Positions 18,883 through 23,716 of a stretch of 23,716 bases of DNA are shown here, one piece after another. Source of the DNA: Gracilariopsis chorda (taxonomy: Eukaryota > Rhodophyta > Florideophyceae > Gracilariales > Gracilariaceae); the NCBI GenBank assembly GCA_003194525.1, contig NBIV01000522.1:1-23716 (forward strand), read 5' to 3'. Made by a program: the position numbers and the translations under genes. Numbering within the stretch: position 1 is the first letter of the stretch; every line of letters begins with the position of its first letter. The notes below the pieces were generated by a model. The model made no database searches. It was not told where the DNA came from and saw only the letters and a program-made list of their open reading frames with translations.

Positions 18883-19164
18883 CCCGGAGACCACTCTTTT
18901 GGTATAGACTGCCGCCTTATCTCCACACGGACAATGGTTCCCAATTCATCTCGAAGTTTGCCATCACTTCTGCTGAGTCTCAGGACTGAAACATTTCTTC
19001 ACCACCACCTACCACCCCCTGACCGATTGGCATACGAAATGGTTCAACAGCTGAGCTGTCAATATACACGGGTGCAACGCACCGTTTCTTTTGCTGCTAT
19101 CCGCGCCCGTCAAAAACAGCTGTTGGACCCACGTGCGCGAAAAGGACTTCAGTCTTTGGCTTAA
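18883..19164 (+). mobile_element. Ty3/gypsy-type integrase remnant, copy 2
   Basis: This is the same integrase fragment as at 1385-1662, carried along in segment A; the DNG codons are at 18930-18938. It has five extra bases (gagct) near 19054 relative to copy 1. They change which frame reads through to the shared TAA at 19162-19164. It is not an independent insertion. Confidence 0.62.
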
Positions 19165-19537
19165 ATCGTGATCATGAACTTTGGAACGGGTCTGTCTCCG
19201 GGCTCAAGAATAGAGCACTTCGGGCACCTCGATGGTTTCCTCGGTGGAATTGCGTATTCTGATCTTCTTGGTCCAAGGTTAGTCGCTAGGAGATTGCGAT
19301 CAGGGCGCACCAAATTCGTGATGAGCCTGTTATGTCTTTTTTCATACGCGATGCAACAAGTCGAATTTATCTTATCCGCGGGTTGCTACAGAGGGACTGA
19401 GTTTGTTCTACGTTGTATTTTGTCAAAAGTGCGAAGCAAGGCATTATCCGTGGAAGGCGCTGTTATCGGATGAATCTTTAAAAGAGCTACAGATGTTTGA
19501 AGCGAGGAGATAGCTATACGGGCCCTGTGTGGTGCGA

Positions 19538-19643
19538 CTAGGCCAGCAGCGTCAGCGCAACTTCTAGCGAAACTACCCTTGATTCATCAATTCCTACACT
19601 TGATGCTCTGATGACGAGCGTTGTGATATTTTCGTCCACTGCA
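19538..19643 (-). pseudogene. DUF3326 C-terminal stub at the junction
   Basis: Only the last 35 codons of the DUF3326 frame remain here, down to the TAG at 19538-19540. The sequence is cut inside the VDEN codons by the fusion to segment B. It is direct evidence that segment A once continued into segment U in this unit too. Confidence 0.8.
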
Positions 19644-19650
19644 GACAAGC
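19636..19650. other. Deletion junction A2/B2
   Basis: The sequence follows copy 1 of segment A through 19643 and copy 1 of segment B from 19644. The pentamer actgc lies just before both parental breakpoints (2136-2140 and 14022-14026) and once at the junction (19638-19642), followed by one base that matches only the A side. This is the pattern of a microhomology-associated deletion of 11,886 bp (2142-14027 equivalent). The break falls inside the IAVDEN codons of the DUF3326 pseudogene. Confidence 0.8.
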
Positions 19651-19776
19651 GCTGTAATCCGCCGTGACGGCCTGTGACCGCCGCGGCGCTGAAGCGCCAA
19701 TGAGAGGCGCGCATGGCGGCCGCATCGCACTCGCGTCACGACGCGCCGCGCACATGCGCACATGCGCAGCCGGCGA

Positions 19777-19810
19777 GCAGCGACCGCAGCAACGCAGCGA
19801 CCGCAGCAAC
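19777..19810. repeat. 17-bp tandem repeat (x2), B2
   Basis: This is the segment B copy 2 counterpart of the 17-bp pair at 14161-14194, unchanged. Confidence 0.85.
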
Positions 19811-19937
19811 AGAGCAGCCCTTCACAGGTGCTCGCCATCGCAGATATCCAAAGCTTCATGCTCAGCCCCAAAAATCAACACCCAAAAATGAAAAATACCC
19901 AAACAACCTCCCGCTTCCGCCCCTTTGAGCGCAGCTG

Positions 19938-21302
19938 TTATCTATCCTCCGTACGTCTCACGAGAGCTACCGATCGCTTGCCTTGACGCGCAGTTCCAGG
20001 CATCACAGAAATGCGCGTAGATCTGCCGGGCATGGAGCTCTGACACGTCGGCTCCGCCTTGCGGTTCGCCTCGCGTTCCTCCTTGGCGCGTTCCTTGTCG
20101 CGAATGCGCGTGTCAATCATCTCTGCCAGCATCGCAAAGACATCCGGCATGGGCTCACCCGCCTTCCTCATAGCGTTCAAAACGCGACAACGATTGATCA
20201 CATTGTACAACTTCTGCTTGCGGCGCAAGCTGTACGATGTGATCAATTGTTGTTGCGTATGGTAGCCGATCGACGCCTTAAACCTCGGCGCGCCTGAAAA
20301 CTTAAACGTCTTTCCGACTGTGCGGCACCTCTCCAGCAGTCTGTAGTCATTCACACGACGACTGTCTCCTTTGCAATGATCGCGCAGCGGCACACCGTCC
20401 GGAGCACCGGTTCCATGCATGATCCATGAATACATGTCTACCACAGCCTCCCAGTCATTCAGATAGGCTTCGTCCACATCCGAGGACGTGGAGCCGTGGC
20501 TGCGGGTACGCACGCTATGGAATCAATCTTCGCCACCCTCAAACGCGCTGGGGTTGGATGTGGGCATTGTGCGTGCGGACAGACGGCTGCGTTTGCAGGG
20601 ACGTTCCGTCATTGGCGAAGACCGAGGTAGAGAGGGCACGGACGCCAACGTGCCGAGGGCCTGTGGAGGCCGCTGTTCAGGGGCGTATTGGAGGGTAGGA
20701 GCACGCTGAGACGTGCGGCCGGCCGGATGCACAGGCGCCACGGGTGGTATGGGGTTAACTGTCGCGGGGGTAGGGGCTCCATTGCCCGACTGTGGGCAGG
20801 ACGTGACTCGAGTTAAGCCCTCTCCGTCAGCAAAGGTTAGATTGACGGTGCAGCTGGAGTGAAAGTTGAAGGTGTCTGTGTGTAAGGAAACGAAGAAAGA
20901 AGAACTTGTTTGTCAGCAGCTGGCAAAAGGGAGGTAGAAAGGGGGTGGGGCGGAGGGATTGGTGAGCCATTGAACATACAATAGTTTTGAACATAAGTCT
21001 GCACGCCCGTTACTTGAAGTTGAGCAGGCTCACCATTGGGGTGGTCATTATGAGAGACCACTGGCGGCAGATTGCTCGGGCCTGGCGCCGTTTTGTTCGT
21101 CAGGTTCTGCGGAGGGTGCTGCGGAGGGTGCTGCGGAGGGTGCTGCGGAGTGTGTGGAGGAGAGAGCGGCGAACGGAGCTGTAAAAGGGTGATGCAGAGG
21201 GTGCTGCAGCGGGAGCGGGAGCCGCGGCGGGAGCTGCGGGGGGTGCTTTGGAGAAGGCTGATTATTACGTGAACCGTGGGGGCCGGGGGGAGTCACGTTC
21301 AT
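19938..21302 (-). pseudogene. Proline-rich protein of unknown function, copy 2
   Basis: This is the copy of the gene at 14322-15685, starting at ATG 21302. One extra A near 21184 shifts the proline-rich N-terminus out of frame after about 40 residues. The C-terminal 191-codon stretch (20513-19938) is open and differs from copy 1 by a single residue (Ser for Leu in the MY-WIMHG stretch). The shared TGA lies at 20523-20525. This copy is therefore slightly more damaged than copy 1. Confidence 0.5.
21107..21150 (-). repeat. 12-bp tandem repeats coding HPPQ, B2
   Basis: This is the same set of three and a partial 12-bp repeats as in B1, with no change in copy number. It supports recent duplication, as such repeats usually vary quickly. 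Confidence 0.9.
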
Positions 21303-21705
21303 TTGTGGGTGCCAAAGGTTGAGCCGTTATTTCTGTTTTTGGGACGATGGAGGTGCAAGCGGAGTTGGTAATGGGAAGGGTCACAGGTTCTGCCTTTCTT
21401 CGTTTTCGAAGAGAGGTGGGGCGGCGAAACAGAGCGGTGCCGACGCGCGCTCCTTAAGTACGGAAGCTGGTGGTGCGAAGGTAGGTGGGCGCCACGTGCG
21501 GATGCTGTTTTTCGCGTTAGTTTGGGTGCAGTACCGGAGCACGTGGCGGGGGGTGCGCTGTCCGCGGCGCGTTTGTGCCGCGTCCAGAGAGCGTGCGTAT
21601 AACGCGTGCGAACGGCTCGCTGGAGGGGGGGAGGGGGGGGAGAGAGTGTCGGTGACGGGGTGTAACTTTTTGAATGGACGGGCGGGCTTTTCCCTCCTCC
21701 AACAC

Positions 21706-22357
21706 TTATTTCTGCTGCGTATGTGACAGCGTCGGTTTCGTACCGGCACTGTCCTTGGCGCGGCTGCCCTCAAGGCGGCGTTTTGACCGCTTTTCGAGCC
21801 GGCTGAAAAAGAAAAATGTGATCGCTGCCAGCTGGCGGGAGAAAGTGACGGCGATTGAAATGCCAAAACGGCTCTGTGTTCGATTTCACCTGTGTGTCAG
21901 CGCTTTTGGTCGGGTATTGCTGATTATCGACAACGAAGGTAGCCGCATCGATCGCGCCTGTTCGGTGCATTCTCCCGGAAACATGTAGATACCACGGATT
22001 TTGCGCTTTCGGCAATCTCCCTCCGGCAGCCTTGCTTCGGCCGTACCGCGCTTGTGATGCACCTACGTAGAGATTACAAGACGCGCTGTCTCAAGATTCA
22101 CGTGACACCCTGCGGTCGATCTCTCAACGCACAACGTGCCAGGTGGTGGGTTGAGAGGTAGTACCTTGCCACGCACCAACATCACACCCGTCGCATTGCT
22201 CCCGTGACCGATATTCACCCTGGCCATCATTGGTAACATGCCGAACGCTCCAACTCAGCGCGCTCACGTACAATCCGTTTCCGCACCAAATGTACTCCGA
22301 AAATGGTAACACTTTCTACTTCAATGCAGACACGTAGTCCTTCAAGGACGTATGGTT
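21706..22357 (-). pseudogene. Decayed frame with hydrophobic segment, copy 2
   Basis: This is the counterpart of 16090-16740 with the same three in-frame stops. One extra A near 21867 adds a frameshift just before the hydrophobic stretch, so this copy is more damaged than copy 1. Confidence 0.4.
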
Positions 22358-22472
22358 CTTCCCAACTTGCTCTCGCATTCAAGCTACCTCGCCTTCATGT
22401 TTGTGTCTGCTGTCGTTTTCCGACACTAAAAGAGAGTGTCCGAGCCCTCGCCACTCACTCTCGGCCCTTCAA

Positions 22473-22486
22473 ACATGTTAACATGT
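22473..22486. repeat. 14-bp perfect palindrome, B2
   Basis: This is the unchanged second copy of the palindrome ACATGTTAACATGT. Its conservation is no more than expected between copies this similar. Confidence 0.7.
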
Positions 22487-22553
22487 ACTTGCTACTAGTG
22501 GCGAACTGTTTCTAACCCACAATGAAGAAATTAGAGAACGGAATGTTTTACAT

Positions 22554-22578
22554 TAAACAGGAGTACGCTTCCTGTTTA
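22554..22578. repeat. Hairpin, B2 variant
   Basis: The B2 counterpart has an extra T, which reduces the stem to TAAACAGGA/TCCTGTTTA with a 7-base loop. An adjacent T run is also longer than in B1. The stem is kept but the loop is changed. Confidence 0.7.
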
Positions 22579-22610
22579 CTTTCAACGCAAAAAACAACTA
22601 TACACACAGA

Positions 22611-22624
22611 CACACACACACACA
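22611..22624. repeat. CA microsatellite, B2
   Basis: This run has about seven AC units, two fewer than in B1, and the preceding stretch also lacks one A. It is a usable length marker to tell the two units apart. Confidence 0.9.
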
Positions 22625-22715
22625 TGAACAAAACATGCAAAAGTGAAAGTGTCAACACGGTTCTCCCACTACAAGGACTCCAAGTACTCTAGATGCCTTT
22701 TCTCTCATATTAGCC

Positions 22716-23614
22716 TTAGTGAAGATGTGACAACGAGCTGCAAGGTATCTTCTGGCAGATTTCGCGGCAGTGCGGACAGATCCACGTTCCGCTCGCCTTT
22801 GCACTTTCAAAGTCCATTACAAACTCTCCGAAGCACGGTCGACACACCGCCTTCCGACACTTGCGATACGTATGCAGGTTCGCACAGAAGATATTTTCCG
22901 ACTTCTGAGTGCGGGCGCAGACGCGACAGAAGCGCGACGGACCGCGCAGCAACGGAGAGAGAGGAGGTGAGCGTGGCTTCTTTCTTAACGGTGGAGTTAG
23001 TGGAATTGGCAGCGATGGTTGAGGCGCCAGATGCACTTGTAGGAGCGTTGGTGGCGCCTGAAGCGGTGCTTGAGATGGGGGGGCTAGTGGCACGGCGGCA
23101 GTCAGCGGTGACGGCGATGTGGTGCTGAGATAGGCGGTGGCGTGCAGGTGCGGAGTAGGCGGTGTGGTAGGAGGGGCATGCGAGAGTGCTCGCTCACAGC
23201 GACGAGACGTGATCGCCTCGAGTTCGGCCACAATATCCTCGTGCTGCGAAGACGGCTGCTTCTGGGGCGGCGAGGGCAAGAAAAAGTCCGGGAAAAAGCC
23301 ATGCTCAGGAGCCCGAAGCGGTGTTTGAGGTGGGGGGTCGGGTGGCGCGGCGGCAGTTAGCGGTGACGGCGATGTGCGGCTGAGATGCGCAGTGGCGTGC
23401 AGGTGCGGAGTAGGCGGTGGGGAGGAGGGGCAGGCGTACGGCAACGACACGCGATCCACACGATTGCGGCCACAGAATCTTTGTCCCGCGAAGGCGGCTG
23501 CCTTTCGGACGGCAGAGGGAAGAGAGAGGATACAGAAACGTCCTGCTCACGCACGAGGGCGAGGTCAGCCTCTGTGAACACAAGCCAAGGCAACCAAGCT
23601 TGCGTGGGCGGCAT
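22716..23614 (-). pseudogene. Proline-rich Cys-finger gene, copy 3 (finger intact)
   Basis: This copy has the complete C-terminus, open from about 23459 to the TAA at 22716. The Cys-rich module occupies roughly the last 70 residues. It has paired cysteines in FCRVC, single cysteines in IFC and RKC, then VCRPCF, and finally WICPHCREIC and IPC. That order is typical of zf-4CXXC_R1 or PHD-like zinc fingers of chromatin proteins, with a conserved Trp before the last CxxC. The N-terminal part is read from the ATG at 23614, but one G fewer near 23421 breaks the frame between the two halves. Comparing the three copies, each has a different lesion and none is whole. The ancestral gene, about 290-300 codons, was probably intact shortly before amplification, or the lesions are sequencing errors. 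Confidence 0.6.
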
Positions 23615-23716
23615 ATCTAGAGGAAGAGTGTTGTCGGCGATGTGGGTGACGTTTAAGGCGGCGGGGCGGAATGGGACGGTGGAGTTGGCGGAGAGCGCGT
23701 GGGTGTGAGAGTGGGG
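23116..23716. repeat. Segment A, copy 3 (cut by window end)
   Basis: These 601 bases match positions 1-600 and 17498-18098, with single-base changes such as one G fewer near 23421 and a C-to-T change near 23572. The array therefore continues past the window. Whether this copy leads to segment U or to another short unit cannot be seen. Confidence 0.97.

Larger units (their letters stand above)
17498..19643. repeat. Segment A, copy 2
   Basis: This is the second copy of segment A, directly following B1 in the same order and orientation as the unit that starts at position 1. It ends abruptly at 19643, where copy 1 continues into segment U, and is joined instead to segment B. It carries a longer uninterrupted version of the proline-rich part of the zinc-finger gene than copy 1. 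Confidence 0.97.
19644..23115. repeat. Segment B, copy 2
   Basis: This is the second copy of segment B, fused directly to A2 without segment U. It has its own frameshifts relative to B1, for example an extra A near 21184 and one C fewer near 21452. It alone keeps an uninterrupted zinc-finger C-terminus. It runs into a third copy of segment A at 23116. Confidence 0.97.

Noticed and set aside
1..23716. A and B as long terminal repeats of a giant retroelement flanking U
   Set aside because: A and B are different sequences in the order A-U-B, a gene runs across the B/A border and another across A/U, and there are no matching termini or target-site duplications. A tandem unit explains the order better.

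Overview
The window looks like nuclear DNA from a eukaryote, possibly an alga. The evidence is a GT-AG spliceosomal intron inside a recognisable coding sequence (11970-12164), remnants of eukaryotic-type genes (an MTR4-like exosome helicase, a two-RRM RNA-binding protein, a PGM2-type phosphohexomutase, valyl-tRNA synthetase), a Ty3/gypsy-type integrase remnant, long proline-rich ORFs and no bacterial operon layout. A DUF3326-family gene, a family I associate with cyanobacteria and photosynthetic eukaryotes, points weakly to an alga. I cannot name the species.

The main structure is a large tandem repeat. Segment A (1-2141) recurs at 17498-19643 and again at 23116-23716, where it is cut by the window end. 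Segment B (14028-17497) recurs at 19644-23115. By eye the copies are about 99.5% identical, and most differences are short homopolymer indels. The layout is A1-U-B1-A2-B2-A3, with U (2142-14027, 11,886 bp) present once. This is best read as one complete tandem unit of about 17.5 kb (A+U+B) followed by a derivative unit of about 5.6 kb that lost U. The A2/B2 junction lies inside the DUF3326 reading frame, which is continuous across A1/U, so loss of U fits better than insertion of U.

U is a graveyard of conserved genes. In order: a DUF3326 gene (minus), an MTR4-like helicase (plus), a two-RRM protein (plus), an unidentified gene (minus), a PGM2-like mutase (plus) and the C-terminal part of valyl-tRNA synthetase (minus). 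All carry frameshifts or stops, and several have lost catalytic or metal-binding residues. The stretches between them hold little I can recognise.

A and B are more G-rich on the plus strand because they carry proline-rich genes on the minus strand. These are a Cys-rich zinc-finger protein spanning the B/A boundary, an unidentified protein with HPPQ repeats and a basic C-terminal part, and a decayed reading frame with a hydrophobic stretch. The 5.6-kb derivative keeps these and loses nearly all the broken housekeeping genes. No working pathway can be reconstructed. The value of the window lies in its repeat architecture and staged gene decay.
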